A DNA stretch of 64,000 nt from an uncultured Litorivicinus sp. (GCA_902558075.1 CACECO010000003.1:1-64000), one strand, 5' to 3'; shown: positions 19,929-29,591, numbered from the stretch's first letter. Numbers and translations are program-made. Notes: generated from the letters alone by a model not told the origin.

Positions 19929-19956
19929 AAGATACCATGTTGCAACGCAACGTCAA
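19929..19956 (-). promoter_or_regulatory. Predicted phaP promoter with internal operator-like repeat
   Basis: On the minus strand, -35 TTGACG (19956-19951), 16-base spacer, -10 TATCTT (19934-19929). The spacer contains TTGCGTTGCAA (repeat 2, 19950-19940), so a repressor bound there would block RNA polymerase directly. Confidence 0.55.
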
Positions 19957-19964
19957 CAACTTTT

Positions 19965-19980
19965 TTGTGCGTTGCATCAA
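19965..19980. promoter_or_regulatory. Operator-like repeat 3 upstream of phaP
   Basis: TTGTGCGTTGCATCAA shares TTGTGCG and GTTGCA with repeats 1 and 2. It sits upstream of the predicted -35 box inside a larger 8-bp inverted repeat (CTTTTTTG/CAAAAAAG). Confidence 0.45.
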
Positions 19981-19985
19981 AAAAG

Positions 19986-20441
19986 TTATTCATCTTTGGT
20001 TGAAGGCTTTCGGCCGAGCATCGTTTGAGACATTGATTCCCATAGTTTCATGTTGTCTTCAGTCATTTTCTGGAAAACGCCGATCGGTGAGTTTCCGCCA
20101 ATTACAGATCGAACTTGATCTTGCATCACTTCCTGTTGATTCAGGAAAAATGAAATCGATTGCTCGAGGAAGTGGGCCATGTTGGTTTGCAAGCCTGACC
20201 CGTAGAAACGAATCAGATGTTGTAGCACTTCATTGGTCAGTACATGTTCGCCTGAATCGTTTTCTTGCTCGATGATGATCTGCAATAGAATCGCACGAGT
20301 CAGGTCTTCACTTGATTTGGAGTCAACCACACGAAAGCGTTCATGACCAAGGACTAAATCCCTGACGTTATCAATGGTAACGTAGCAGCTCTGAGACGTA
20401 TCATAGAGGCGACGGTTGGGATATTTCTTCAGTGTGCGCAT
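19986..20441 (-). CDS. phaR: PHA synthesis repressor PhaR
   Basis: DNA-binding repressor that senses PHA granules: it leaves DNA to bind nascent polymer, releasing phaP. It has 151 residues. The N-terminal PHB accumulation-regulator DNA-binding domain (about 2-62) shows KKYPNRRLYDTSQSCYVTI and LVLGHERFRVVD. One PHB_acc repeat region follows (about 68-110). Divergent from phaC and upstream of phaP, with repeat sites before phaP. Confidence 0.95.
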   Translation of the reverse strand: MRTLKKYPNRRLYDTSQSCYVTIDNVRDLVLGHERFRVVDSKSSEDLTRAILLQIIIEQENDSGEHVLTNEVLQHLIRFYGSGLQTNMAHFLEQSISFFLNQQEVMQDQVRSVIGGNSPIGVFQKMTEDNMKLWESMSQTMLGRKPSTKDE

Positions 20442-20522
20442 GTGAATGCCTGCTTCCGTGAATTATTATCATGAACCATACTCACAAATTGATGCGAGCG
20501 CAAAAAGTTTGAGGGGCTTTGT

Positions 20523-22121
20523 TTGCAGGGATTACAGGGCTTAGACCCGTCACAACGTGAATGGATTCAAGCATGGCTTTCTAGGCTTAATGCCGAGAGC
20601 CAGTTACTCAATTTCTTTGAACCGACTGGCATCAATGAACTCGGTCATTTTTTGGCTTCGCTATCGGTTGAAGATCCCGACCGATTCCGCGTTTTTGCAA
20701 CGGATTTGCTGCCTAAAGTTATTCAAGCGCTCATCGATTCTGAATCCGATGACTTATTCTGGAACACGTTATTCGACGAGGTTACGGTATCTTTCCCTGA
20801 GGTTGAGGGCCTTGATCGCGCGAAAATTCTTTGGTTGATTCGACAGGTGCAAGCGGCTAGTGAATTTATCCCCAAATTGAGAAAAACGATTGAGTCAGGA
20901 CAAATCAATATAGAGCAAGGTCTCGATAATTGGCGTCAAGATATCCTTGCTGGAGCGATACTTCCTGACACCATTCGACCCGATGCATTTTCTCTCGGGC
21001 AAAATATGGCGGCAACTCCAGGCGATGTGGTGTTTGAGAATCAGCTATTTCAGTTGATTCAATATTGTCCGTGCACAGACACAGTGTACGAAAATCCCAT
21101 GTTAATGATTCCAGCCTTCGTCAATCGCTTCTACATCCTTGATCTGTCCGATGAATGCTCGATGGTACGCTGGTTAGTCGATCAGGGTCATACCGTTTTC
21201 TTGATCAGTTGGGTTAATCCAACAGAAATGCTTGCGTCTTACGATATGACACACTATGTCTTGGATGGGGCACTCGCCGCACTTGATCAGGTCGAACGCA
21301 TATTACCTCGAGTGAAGACACAGGTGATGGGATATTGCGCAGGTGGAATCATTGCGACAATCCTCGCTGCTTTGTTAGAAGCACGTGGAGAGAATCGCAT
21401 CGCATCACTATCCCTGGTGACTACCTTGCTTGATTACCAAGAACCAGGACCGTTGGGACATTTGGTCTCTGAAGACAGTATCGATGCGATTCGTCAGCCA
21501 CTAACGAATATGGGCTATATGCCGGCTGAGCTGATGCTGAGGACCTTTGCGAGCTTGCGTCCCCATGATCTGTTGTTCGGTCGTGTCTTGACTTCTTATG
21601 TTTTGGGTCAGCGTGGAAAGCCATTTCCATTGTTGCATTGGTTAGGCGATGGAACTCGGACCCCGGCATCATTGATTTTGTGGATTCTAGAGGAGCTGTA
21701 TCTGAACAATCGGTTGATCGGTGGGGCTCCGATAGAGCTTGCCGGTCAGTCAATTGATGTCGCATCCATCACTTGCCCCATCTTTCTTTTTGGCGCAGAG
21801 AGCGACGATATTAGTCCATGGCAAAGTGTTATGATGGTAGCTAGACAGTTTACGAATACACCGATCTGCGTTCTTGGTGAAGGTGGCCATAATGCCGGCG
21901 TAATTACGCCACCAACCAAAAATCGTCATGACCATTACATTCTTAGTTTAGCGAACCTGTCTAATAAACAAACAGCTGAAAAGCGTCTAGGTAGTTGGTG
22001 GGTGTCGTGGAACCAATTTCTCCTACCTCGAGCGGGACCCATCGTACTTCCACCTCAGCCCGGTGGTGGCCTGCGACCCGTAATTGAAGCTGCCCCCGGG
22101 CGGTATGTCAAACAGCCTTAG
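20523..22121 (+). CDS. phaC: Class I polyhydroxyalkanoate synthase
   Basis: Polymerises 3-hydroxyacyl-CoA into PHA on granules. It has 532 residues, somewhat short for class I (about 560-590). The lipase-like box GYCAGG gives nucleophile Cys272; the other triad members are likely Asp429 (ESDDISPW) and His456 (EGGHNAGVITPP). The end PGRYVKQP matches the usual class I tail. The usual PPWINKFYILDL is IPAFVNRFYILDL here. The start is TTG after a GAGGGG site; no in-frame ATG exists before residue 162. No phaA or phaB is adjacent. Confidence 0.93.
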   Translation: MQGLQGLDPSQREWIQAWLSRLNAESQLLNFFEPTGINELGHFLASLSVEDPDRFRVFATDLLPKVIQALIDSESDDLFWNTLFDEVTVSFPEVEGLDRAKILWLIRQVQAASEFIPKLRKTIESGQINIEQGLDNWRQDILAGAILPDTIRPDAFSLGQNMAATPGDVVFENQLFQLIQYCPCTDTVYENPMLMIPAFVNRFYILDLSDECSMVRWLVDQGHTVFLISWVNPTEMLASYDMTHYVLDGALAALDQVERILPRVKTQVMGYCAGGIIATILAALLEARGENRIASLSLVTTLLDYQEPGPLGHLVSEDSIDAIRQPLTNMGYMPAELMLRTFASLRPHDLLFGRVLTSYVLGQRGKPFPLLHWLGDGTRTPASLILWILEELYLNNRLIGGAPIELAGQSIDVASITCPIFLFGAESDDISPWQSVMMVARQFTNTPICVLGEGGHNAGVITPPTKNRHDHYILSLANLSNKQTAEKRLGSWWVSWNQFLLPRAGPIVLPPQPGGGLRPVIEAAPGRYVKQP

Positions 22122-22183
22122 TTTTGTCTTTTTGCGACACTCCTATACACTTCGCGCGCATCGAAGGTTGATCGAGAATTACT

Positions 22184-23764
22184 GTGAACCAAATTGAACG
22201 GGAAGGCGCGATCCGCCGCACATTTGCAATTATCTCCCACCCCGATGCGGGTAAAACTACGATGACAGAGAAGTTGTTGTTGTTCGGGAATGCCATCTCT
22301 GTCGCCGGCACGGTCAAGGCTCGTAAGGCAGCGCGCCATGCGACGTCAGATTGGATGCAGATGGAGCAGGAGCGAGGGATCTCGGTAACAACCTCAGTTA
22401 TGCAGTTTCCCTACAAGGATCGAGTGGTCAATCTCTTGGATACGCCCGGTCACGAGGACTTTTCTGAAGATACCTATCGAACATTGACCGCAGTCGATTC
22501 AGCGCTAATGGTACTTGATGGTGCAAAAGGAGTTGAGGACCGAACCATCAAGTTGATGCAAGTATGCCGTCTGCGGACCACGCCGATCATTTCTTTTGTG
22601 AACAAGTTGGACCGTGAAATTCGCGATCCGATCGAATTAATGGATGAAGTTGAAGACGTCTTAAAAATTCAAGTAACTCCTGTCACTTGGCCGATTGGAA
22701 TGGGCCCCCATTTTAAGGGTGTCTATCACTTGAGAACTGATACGATTCATGTCTATGGCAAAGGGCAAGGTGATCGAATCCCTGATGATGTGAAGATCCA
22801 AGGACTTGATTCGGAGGACGCTCGTGAACTGCTCGGATCTGAGTGGCAAGACTTCGCAGATCAAGTTGAGCTTGTTCGTGAAGCCACTCCTAAATTTGAT
22901 TCCGAGCGATTCCTGGCGGGTGAATTAACCCCATTATTTTTTGGCACTGCCATGGGTAACTTTGGGGTTCGCGAGATGTTGGATGACTTTGTTGAGCACG
23001 CACCAAAGCCGATTGTTCGTGAGACAGAAACACGGGCTATTGATCCGTCCGAAGAAAAATTTTCAGGCTTTGTCTTTAAAATTCAGGCCAACATGGATCC
23101 TAAGCATCGAGACAGAATTGCGTTTCTGCGTGTTTGTTCTGGTGCCTATAGGAAAGGGATGAAGATCAAGCACACCCGCATTGGAAAGGATGTGCGTATT
23201 TCGGATGCGGTGACATTTTTGGCAGGCGATCGTGCTTCTACACAAGAGGCTTATCCAGGGGACATCTTAGGTCTTCATAACCATGGCACGATTCAGATTG
23301 GTGATACATTTACCGAGGGTGAAGATTTGCAGTTCACCGGAATTCCGCACTTCGCCCCTGAATTATTTCGTCGGGTGCGACTCAAAGATCCTCTGAAGAC
23401 AAAGCAACTTCAAAAAGGCTTGACTCAATTATCAGAAGAGGGTGCAACTCAGGTATTCATGCCGCGCAAAAATAATGATTTGATCGTTGGTGCAGTGGGC
23501 ATATTGCAATTTGACGTGGTTGCTTTTCGCTTGCTAGACGAATATCTGGCCGAAGCGGTGTATGACGAGATCAGTGTTTACACCGCACGTTGGATCAAGT
23601 GTGGCGATCCGAAGATACTGAGTGATTTCAAGAAGAAGGCTTATGAGCATTTAGCCGATGATGGCGGCGGATATTTGACTTATCTCGCACCTTCACGAGC
23701 GAATTTGCAATTAATGCAAGAACGTTGGCCGGGCGTTCAGTTTTTAGAAACACGAGAGCATTGA
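22184..23764 (+). CDS. prfC: Peptide chain release factor 3
   Basis: Translational GTPase that removes RF1/RF2 from the ribosome after peptide release. It has 526 residues (E. coli 529). G motifs are [15 protein letters not shown] (G1), DTPGHEDF (G3) and NKLDRE (G4); the C-terminal end [10 protein letters not shown] is family-typical. The start is GTG ([16 protein letters not shown]). It follows phaC and precedes the tatD-like gene by three bases. Confidence 0.97.
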   Translation: MNQIEREGAIRRTFAIISHPDAGKTTMTEKLLLFGNAISVAGTVKARKAARHATSDWMQMEQERGISVTTSVMQFPYKDRVVNLLDTPGHEDFSEDTYRTLTAVDSALMVLDGAKGVEDRTIKLMQVCRLRTTPIISFVNKLDREIRDPIELMDEVEDVLKIQVTPVTWPIGMGPHFKGVYHLRTDTIHVYGKGQGDRIPDDVKIQGLDSEDARELLGSEWQDFADQVELVREATPKFDSERFLAGELTPLFFGTAMGNFGVREMLDDFVEHAPKPIVRETETRAIDPSEEKFSGFVFKIQANMDPKHRDRIAFLRVCSGAYRKGMKIKHTRIGKDVRISDAVTFLAGDRASTQEAYPGDILGLHNHGTIQIGDTFTEGEDLQFTGIPHFAPELFRRVRLKDPLKTKQLQKGLTQLSEEGATQVFMPRKNNDLIVGAVGILQFDVVAFRLLDEYLAEAVYDEISVYTARWIKCGDPKILSDFKKKAYEHLADDGGGYLTYLAPSRANLQLMQERWPGVQFLETREH

Positions 23765-23767
23765 TTA

Positions 23768-24511
23768 ATGTGGGTTGATATTAATACGCACCTCGAATTG
23801 ATGTCTGCCCCACCTGATCAAGTGCTCAAGGATGCTCGCAATGCCAATGTCGGTTATATTGCTACGGGTACGCATCCAAAGCAGTGGCGTTGGCTCGAAG
23901 GCCGAGCCCCAAACGTTGCATTTGGGCTACACCCGCACTACGTGATTGATGAGTCTGATTGGCTGATGACGCTGGAAGACCTGCTTCATCGAGATGAACA
24001 GCGTGCGGTGGGTGAAATTGGTCTTGATTTTCGACGTGGGATGCCTAAGGCAGATCGGCAAATTCGTGTATTTGAAAATCAACTATCACTCGCCCAGTCG
24101 CTCGATCGGGCAGTGATTATTCATACCGTCAAATCTCATCATGAAGTGATCGCTTCGTTAAAGAGAGTGCGATGTGAACGATTTGTTATCCACGCATTTA
24201 CCGGATCCAAAGACATTGCGCAGACATATTTGTCACTTGGTGGATATCTGAGTGCTGGAGGGTTAATCACGAGGGAACCCAGGCCTCGTGTGGCGTCGGT
24301 TTTTCAATCAATTCCTAAAGAACGGATACTACTGGAAACCGATGCACCGGATTTACCAATCGTTGGCCACCGCCATGGATCGCCGGTTCATCTACCACAA
24401 ATTGGAGGGGCTTTAGCTGAAGTGTTAGGTTTTAGTGAGTTGGCTATTCAGCAACTGAGTACTCAGAACGCGCATCGCTTGTTCGATTACGATTTCTCTC
24501 AATCAAACTGA
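23768..24511 (+). CDS. TatD-family metal-dependent hydrolase, atypical N-terminus
   Basis: TIM-barrel metallo-hydrolase of the TatD/YcfH/YjjV family, 247 residues. Metal-binding positions seen are E83 (AVGEIGLDFRRG), H119 (VIIHTVKSH), H142 (VIHAFTGS) and D192 (LETDAPDLP). The first motif, normally DxHxH, is D4-I-N6-T-H8: one histidine is Asn. It is coupled to prfC by a three-base spacer. The 3' end overlaps the convergent RND gene by 68 bases. Family members are reported as 3'-exonucleases or D-aminoacyl-tRNA deacylases; activity here is uncertain. Confidence 0.85.
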   Translation: MWVDINTHLELMSAPPDQVLKDARNANVGYIATGTHPKQWRWLEGRAPNVAFGLHPHYVIDESDWLMTLEDLLHRDEQRAVGEIGLDFRRGMPKADRQIRVFENQLSLAQSLDRAVIIHTVKSHHEVIASLKRVRCERFVIHAFTGSKDIAQTYLSLGGYLSAGGLITREPRPRVASVFQSIPKERILLETDAPDLPIVGHRHGSPVHLPQIGGALAEVLGFSELAIQQLSTQNAHRLFDYDFSQSN

Positions 24512-27500
24512 GTACCGACGGAACGATCATCAAAACTAAAATCGTTCCATAAGCAAGTCCAAAGACAATGGTCGTCGCCATCGGTATCAGGAACTGTGCC
24601 TGTGGTGATGTTTCAAATAAAATGGGTGTCAGGCCTGCAATGGTTGTGAGCGACGTGACCAAGACTGCCCGAAATCTCAAGCAACTGGCTTTAACAATTG
24701 CCTCAATATGATCTTCACCTGATTGGATCAGGCGGCGATAGGTGTCGACTAATACGATGGAGTCGTTAATCACAATGCCAGAAAGACCAAAAAAGCCGAA
24801 TAATGATAGGACTGTAAGGTCGAGCCCCATCAGCCAATGGCCGCCTATTGCACCGGTCAAGCCTAGTGGGATGGCGATAAGAACAGCAAACGGCCAAGAG
24901 TAGCTTGAGAACACCCATGCCAGAATAATGTAGATCATCGTGAGTGCCACCAGCACACCTACTTTCATGTCTGCGAAGGTTTCTTCACGGTCTTGTGCAC
25001 GACCCTGAATATTTGACTTCAATCCATATTTCGCAGTGACCTCGGGCAACGCGTTTACCCGCACATCCGTTAAGATTTCAGCAGCATTTGCTGTGAGATT
25101 ATTTACGTCTGCACTGACGACGATACTCATTTGTCCGTCAGTTCGGCGTAATCTATCCAGACCACGTCTCGCCTCAAAAGAGGCGACGACCGGCAATGGT
25201 ACGATCGCACCGCTCGGCGTCACGATCGGTAGTTGATCGAGTGTGGCGAGGCGATTCCGTTCGATTTCAGATAATGAGAGTAGGACATCGACTTCAATTC
25301 CGTCTTCATAAAAGGTCTGAAGTGTTCGTCCTTCAAAAGCGCCGCGCAACTGACGTGCAAGTTGCTGAGAGCTGAGATCTAAATGGCGCCCTTGAGGGGT
25401 GAGTTTAACGACGAGTTGTTCAGCGCCAAACGGGAGATCATCATCGATGTTTGAAACACCCGGATATCGTCGTAAGGCGTTTTGTACCTCTAACGAAGCC
25501 GCTTTTAGTGTTTCCGCATTACCACCAGTGAGTTTGATCTCGATCGGCTTCGATGGTGGTCCACCCTTTGCTTGTCGAATTGAGAACTTCTCGATCCCAC
25601 CTGGTAATTGAATCCTATCTCGCCAAGCATCAATAATGATGTCATTCGGTGGGCCTTCAAGCTCGCCTGTGAGGATGACTTTGAGCGTTCCATAATGATC
25701 ACCAGTATCACCACGAATTCCCGGGGCGGAGAGTTGTCGGTGTTGCTGTACCGTGTAACGGATGACTTGGCCGCTAAACTCTTCGTTTACTGCTTGTACG
25801 GTGTCCTCAAGATGGTTGAGAAATTGATCCACTTCGTGGGGAGTCGTCCCGGTAGTGAATTGCGCACCTGCCCATAGCGTGGTCCCGTCAATTGAGGGGA
25901 AAAATGTAAATTTAACGCGGCCGCCGGAAATCAAGCCAACGGACAAAATAAACAGTGTCAGGGCAGTGACCAGCGTGAGCGCCGGTGCCTTAAGAATCAC
26001 TCCTATCAATGGTTTGAATACGTTGTCGCGAAAATTGATAAATCCACGATCCAGTGCCTGTCTAATCTTCCCTTCTTCATGACGATGCCCCCGATTGAGG
26101 CTCTGCTGCAAGTGCCCAGGAAGGATCAGGAAGCACTCGATGAGTGAAGCCATAATCACGCAAATGACGATGATCGGAATATCCTTCAGGATCGAGCCAA
26201 TGACCCCGCCAACAATCAGAAGTGGCGAAAAAGCGGCGATAGTTGTGAGACTCGACGAGACAACGGGTGCTAGCATTCTTTCCGAGCCATTTAACGCAGC
26301 GTTGACTGGTGTTTGACCCGATTGGTAGAGCGATAGAGTATCTTCTGCAACGACAATCGCATCATCGACAATAACTCCAAGCGCCATGATCATGCCAAAC
26401 AGGCTGATCATGTTGATGGTGCCGCCGATCATCCAAAGAATTGCAAGCGTTGCGAGAAATGAGACAGGGATTCCAAGCGTCACCCAAAATGCAACGCGTT
26501 GATTCAAAAATAGATAGAGGATCATAACCACAAACAGAAGACCTGTGAGTCCATTCTCAAGTAATAGATTGATTCGGTCATTGAGATATTGCCAACGCTC
26601 GTTCAAGACGATGAGTTGAGTTCCACTGGGGAGTTGCGGTTGCGTTTCAGCGATCCATTGATTCGTAACTTCAGCCATGGTCAATGTCGAGTCATTCTCT
26701 GTCCGTTGAGGAATGATTTCGACAGCCGGCTGTCCTCGAAAGGTGAGGTAGGGAGCTTTGGGATCGACTCGATCACGAACTGTTGCGATGTCGCCGAGCC
26801 GAGTGCCGATTCGTTTACCATTGAGCGCAATGAGTATGTTCGAGATGTCTGTCTGAGTTCGGCCTTGTTCGAGGCTTCTCAGTTGTCGTTCACCATCGTC
26901 ACGACCAGCGGTGCCGGCGGGTAGATCGCGCGCTTGGGTGAGAATGCGATCAGCGAGGGTATTCAGCGTCAGTCCAAGGGATGCAAGGGTTTCAGCCGTC
27001 GTTTCGATCTGCATCTCGCGGGTAGGTAACCCCCGAAAGTCGACTTTTCGAATGCCGCGAGCCAAAAGTTCCTGTTCTGCTTGAAGCGCCAATTTCTGCA
27101 GTTCGAAAGGTGTAAGAGGTCCAGTAATAAGAAGGTTGGTAATGTCTTCATAACGCGTGAGCGACGAAACCATTGGGTCTTCGGCGCCCTCGGGTAGCAC
27201 TAGGTTCTGGTCGATTCTTTGGCTAATGTCATCGAGCGCTTGCGGGAGATTGGTTCCCTCAACGAGCTCGATGCGAAAATTTGCTGATCCAAACTGACTG
27301 GTCGCGTCGACTGATTCAATAAAAGCTAATTCTTCGATTGCATTTTCGATCGGTATGGTCAGTCCTTCTTGTACGTCTTCTGCAGTCGCTCCAGACCACG
27401 GTACTGCGACCGTGATTATATCGAGTTCGAACGTTGGAAAGAATTGTGTTCGTAAGCGATCAACGCCGATCGCTCCGGCGATAATCATGATGACCATCAG

Positions 27501-27551
27501 TAGGTTGGCTGCGACACGATGTTTGGCAAACATGTGCACAAATCTAATCAC
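24444..27551 (-). CDS. RND-family efflux transporter permease (first of two)
   Basis: Proton-driven inner-membrane pump, 1035 residues, 12 membrane segments expected with two large periplasmic loops. TM4 carries the Asp pair GVIVDDAIVVAEDTL. In TM10 the place of the AcrB lysine reads SGIVINDSIVLVD, without a lysine, as in many AcrB-like pumps outside the classical drug pumps. It begins with GTG overlapping the stop of its adaptor gene (GTGA). No outer-membrane factor gene is adjacent. Substrate not predictable. Confidence 0.93.
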   Translation of the reverse strand: MIRFVHMFAKHRVAANLLMVIMIIAGAIGVDRLRTQFFPTFELDIITVAVPWSGATAEDVQEGLTIPIENAIEELAFIESVDATSQFGSANFRIELVEGTNLPQALDDISQRIDQNLVLPEGAEDPMVSSLTRYEDITNLLITGPLTPFELQKLALQAEQELLARGIRKVDFRGLPTREMQIETTAETLASLGLTLNTLADRILTQARDLPAGTAGRDDGERQLRSLEQGRTQTDISNILIALNGKRIGTRLGDIATVRDRVDPKAPYLTFRGQPAVEIIPQRTENDSTLTMAEVTNQWIAETQPQLPSGTQLIVLNERWQYLNDRINLLLENGLTGLLFVVMILYLFLNQRVAFWVTLGIPVSFLATLAILWMIGGTINMISLFGMIMALGVIVDDAIVVAEDTLSLYQSGQTPVNAALNGSERMLAPVVSSSLTTIAAFSPLLIVGGVIGSILKDIPIIVICVIMASLIECFLILPGHLQQSLNRGHRHEEGKIRQALDRGFINFRDNVFKPLIGVILKAPALTLVTALTLFILSVGLISGGRVKFTFFPSIDGTTLWAGAQFTTGTTPHEVDQFLNHLEDTVQAVNEEFSGQVIRYTVQQHRQLSAPGIRGDTGDHYGTLKVILTGELEGPPNDIIIDAWRDRIQLPGGIEKFSIRQAKGGPPSKPIEIKLTGGNAETLKAASLEVQNALRRYPGVSNIDDDLPFGAEQLVVKLTPQGRHLDLSSQQLARQLRGAFEGRTLQTFYEDGIEVDVLLSLSEIERNRLATLDQLPIVTPSGAIVPLPVVASFEARRGLDRLRRTDGQMSIVVSADVNNLTANAAEILTDVRVNALPEVTAKYGLKSNIQGRAQDREETFADMKVGVLVALTMIYIILAWVFSSYSWPFAVLIAIPLGLTGAIGGHWLMGLDLTVLSLFGFFGLSGIVINDSIVLVDTYRRLIQSGEDHIEAIVKASCLRFRAVLVTSLTTIAGLTPILFETSPQAQFLIPMATTIVFGLAYGTILVLMIVPSVLSLIERNRNRTSDARSEYSVAE

Positions 27552-28777
27552 TGAATGACCTCAACTTGTAATCCTGTCACAGCTGCTGGCAGACGCGACA
27601 CAAGGATCTGGTCACCGGCAGCAAGATTCGGTGCCCGAACGAGCACTTCAGTCTTTTCTGGGCCGGGACGCTGACCAAGTCGCTCAACGGTGATCGCCTC
27701 CAGAGTACTGGCCTCTGTCACTCGATAAATCAAATTTCCGCCGTAGAGTGCATCGGTCGGTAACACCACGACATCTGGCTCTGCGATAAGTTGAATCGAG
27801 ACGGAGATGACCGTCCCTGTGGGTGGTAGCGGATCAGTCGATGTGAAAAAGGCGTCGGTAGACCCTGTATTATCGCGCAACGACCCACTTACTCGTGTCA
27901 ATGTTAATGGATGGTCCTTGTCGTTCGAAGCGCTGACCGGTATCGAGTTCATGAGTGCTTGTGTCAGTGTCTGTCCAACCGTTGCAGGTACTTGAACACG
28001 GACTTCACGACCAGAATCTGGGGCAAATACAACTAAGTTTTGAGTAGATTGAACGCGATCACCAGCAACCACGTTCACCTCAATGACCTGCCCGTCAGCT
28101 GGTGCTTTGACAACTGTCGATTCGAAGTTGCGGTTTGCTGCCCGAACTTCTGCTTCAAACCGCTGGATTGACGTTCTTAGCTGTGTTCGTTTGGATTCAA
28201 CAGTGGCTAGCGCCAACTCACGCCGATTGATTTGTAGTTTTTGATTGACTACGGCCTGTTTAGCGGTATCGAGATCTTGTTCGCTAGCAAGATTGCGTCG
28301 TTTCAGGTCCCGTACACGTGCTAACTTACCATCGAGAATATCGAGCGCCTGTTGGTCGAGCGTTAGCGCTTCCAAATCTTTAGTTTCAGTCGCATCAAGT
28401 GATATGAGGTTTGCTTTTGCATCAGCTAGGTTGGCTTTCGCTTGTGAAAGTTGGATTTCTGCATCGACTGAATCGAGTTCAATTAAGACGTCGTTTGTCC
28501 GAACTCTGTCGCCCTCTCGGACGAGAAGTTTGGAGACATCGGTGGCGATGCGAGCCTTCATGGTCTGGGTGTCAGGATTCTCGATAGTACCGAATCCATT
28601 GAAAACTGGTGCCACCCTCTCGAGGTCGATGCGCGTGGCCGAGACCCGCCAGATCGTGGCGGGTACTTCCCGTACAGCAGCCACTGGTTTTGACTTCGTC
28701 AGCGAAATAAATCCACCAACGCCCCCACTAAAAATAGTAAGTCCAATTACGAATGGCTTAAAATAAAAGCGTCTCAT
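27548..28777 (-). CDS. RND efflux adaptor (membrane fusion protein)
   Basis: Periplasmic adaptor linking the RND pump to an outer-membrane channel. The start at MRRFYFKPFVIGL is preferred (AAAGG six bases before) over an upstream ATG with no ribosome-binding site, giving 409 residues. N-terminal membrane anchor (about 5-25), lipoyl halves (RIATDVSKLLVREGDRV and VVKAPADGQVIEVNVVAGD), a coiled-coil hairpin between them (about 95-190), then beta-barrel domains. Translationally coupled to the pump. Confidence 0.92.
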   Translation of the reverse strand: MRRFYFKPFVIGLTIFSGGVGGFISLTKSKPVAAVREVPATIWRVSATRIDLERVAPVFNGFGTIENPDTQTMKARIATDVSKLLVREGDRVRTNDVLIELDSVDAEIQLSQAKANLADAKANLISLDATETKDLEALTLDQQALDILDGKLARVRDLKRRNLASEQDLDTAKQAVVNQKLQINRRELALATVESKRTQLRTSIQRFEAEVRAANRNFESTVVKAPADGQVIEVNVVAGDRVQSTQNLVVFAPDSGREVRVQVPATVGQTLTQALMNSIPVSASNDKDHPLTLTRVSGSLRDNTGSTDAFFTSTDPLPPTGTVISVSIQLIAEPDVVVLPTDALYGGNLIYRVTEASTLEAITVERLGQRPGPEKTEVLVRAPNLAAGDQILVSRLPAAVTGLQVEVIQ

Positions 28778-28837
28778 GGGGAGCCTTTTTTTCATTTCGT
28801 GTAAGACTACACGTGGCCCCCCGGCGAGACCAGAGCG

Positions 28838-29041
28838 TTACTGACCGATTGCGATTTGTGGGGTGTCAGAATCTTGGCTTTCATTTTGGATTTTGACGTA
28901 AATCTCTTCGCGGTGAATCTCAACTGACTTTGGTGCGCTGATGCCAAGTCGCACGTGATTACCAAACAGTCCAAGAATGGTGACCGATACATCATCACCA
29001 ATCATTACTTTTTCACCAATTTTTCGGGTTAATACCAACAT
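28838..29041 (-). CDS. csrA: Carbon storage regulator CsrA/RsmA
   Basis: Small RNA-binding dimer that controls translation by binding GGA-containing hairpins. The start [18 protein letters not shown] with GAGAGG upstream gives 67 residues. The core through [10 protein letters not shown] is highly conserved, with the RNA-contact residues L4 and R44 region present. The tail [14 protein letters not shown] is variable. Monocistronic, upstream of and codirectional with the RND adaptor gene. Confidence 0.97.
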   Translation of the reverse strand: MLVLTRKIGEKVMIGDDVSVTILGLFGNHVRLGISAPKSVEIHREEIYVKIQNESQDSDTPQIAIGQ

Positions 29042-29267
29042 GGGATTACCTCTCAACTCTATCCGTAGGTTTTTTGTCCAAGTATTGTCCTAAACATTGC
29101 TACGATTTTCTGAGGGCGTCAACTGTTTTCGATTTAATTGAGTGAAATTTCGAAGAAATTTTTGAAATTTTCTGTTGGTTATGTTGTTTTGTTTCAATTT
29201 TGTCCATTTTTTTATGTAGAAACTTGGACAATTTAGCATCTGCTAGACTTCGCTCTGAGGAGAATGT
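29042..29267. promoter_or_regulatory. csrA / NIF3-like divergent promoter region with TTGTCC repeats
   Basis: AT-rich gap between two divergent genes. It holds an inverted pair TTGTCCAAG (29074-29082) and CTTGGACAA (29223-29231), plus TTGTCC at 29085-29090 and 29200-29205. TAGACT at 29244-29249 with TGC before it looks like an extended -10 box for the plus-strand gene. A small AT-rich hairpin is at 29145-29161. No small RNA gene could be assigned. Confidence 0.35.
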
Positions 29268-29591
29268 ATGCATAAGCTCATCGTATTTATTCCAGAAGAC
29301 GCAAAGGAACGCGTGAAAGATGCCTTGTTTGAAGCAGGTGCGGGTGCGCTTGGTGCCTACAGTCATTGTTCCTGGGAGTGCCTTGGTATTGGACAATTTT
29401 TACCACAACCGTCAGCAAATCCGCACATCGGTCAACCTGGAATTGTTGAGCAAGTCCGAGAATGGCGAGTCGAACTATTAGTGCCGAATGCCGTGCTTGA
29501 TGCAGTCACTGACGCGTTATACGCCAACCATCCTTACGAGGAGCCTGCTTTTGATCTGATTCGTGTGATCGAGCCAGTTCCACGCACCTAA
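29268..29591 (+). CDS. NIF3-like (CutA-fold) domain protein
   Basis: Stand-alone 107-residue domain matching the insert of NIF3/YqfO proteins, which has a CutA1/PII-like ferredoxin fold. Seen: MHKLIVFIPEDAKERVKDALFEAGAGALG at the start (given here as its ends, HKLIVFIPED and AGAGALGAYSHCSW) and the typical NHPYEEPAFDLI near residue 85. Characterised full NIF3 proteins have metal sites that this piece lacks. Role unknown. Good GAGGAG site; its last 4 bases overlap the convergent Nudix gene. Confidence 0.85.
   Translation: MHKLIVFIPEDAKERVKDALFEAGAGALGAYSHCSWECLGIGQFLPQPSANPHIGQPGIVEQVREWRVELLVPNAVLDAVTDALYANHPYEEPAFDLIRVIEPVPRT

Noticed and set aside
28798-28813. CGTGTA-AGAC-TACACG hairpin as csrA terminator
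   Set aside because: No T-tract follows on the csrA (minus) strand; the stem is short. It may only hide the upstream ATG of the adaptor gene.
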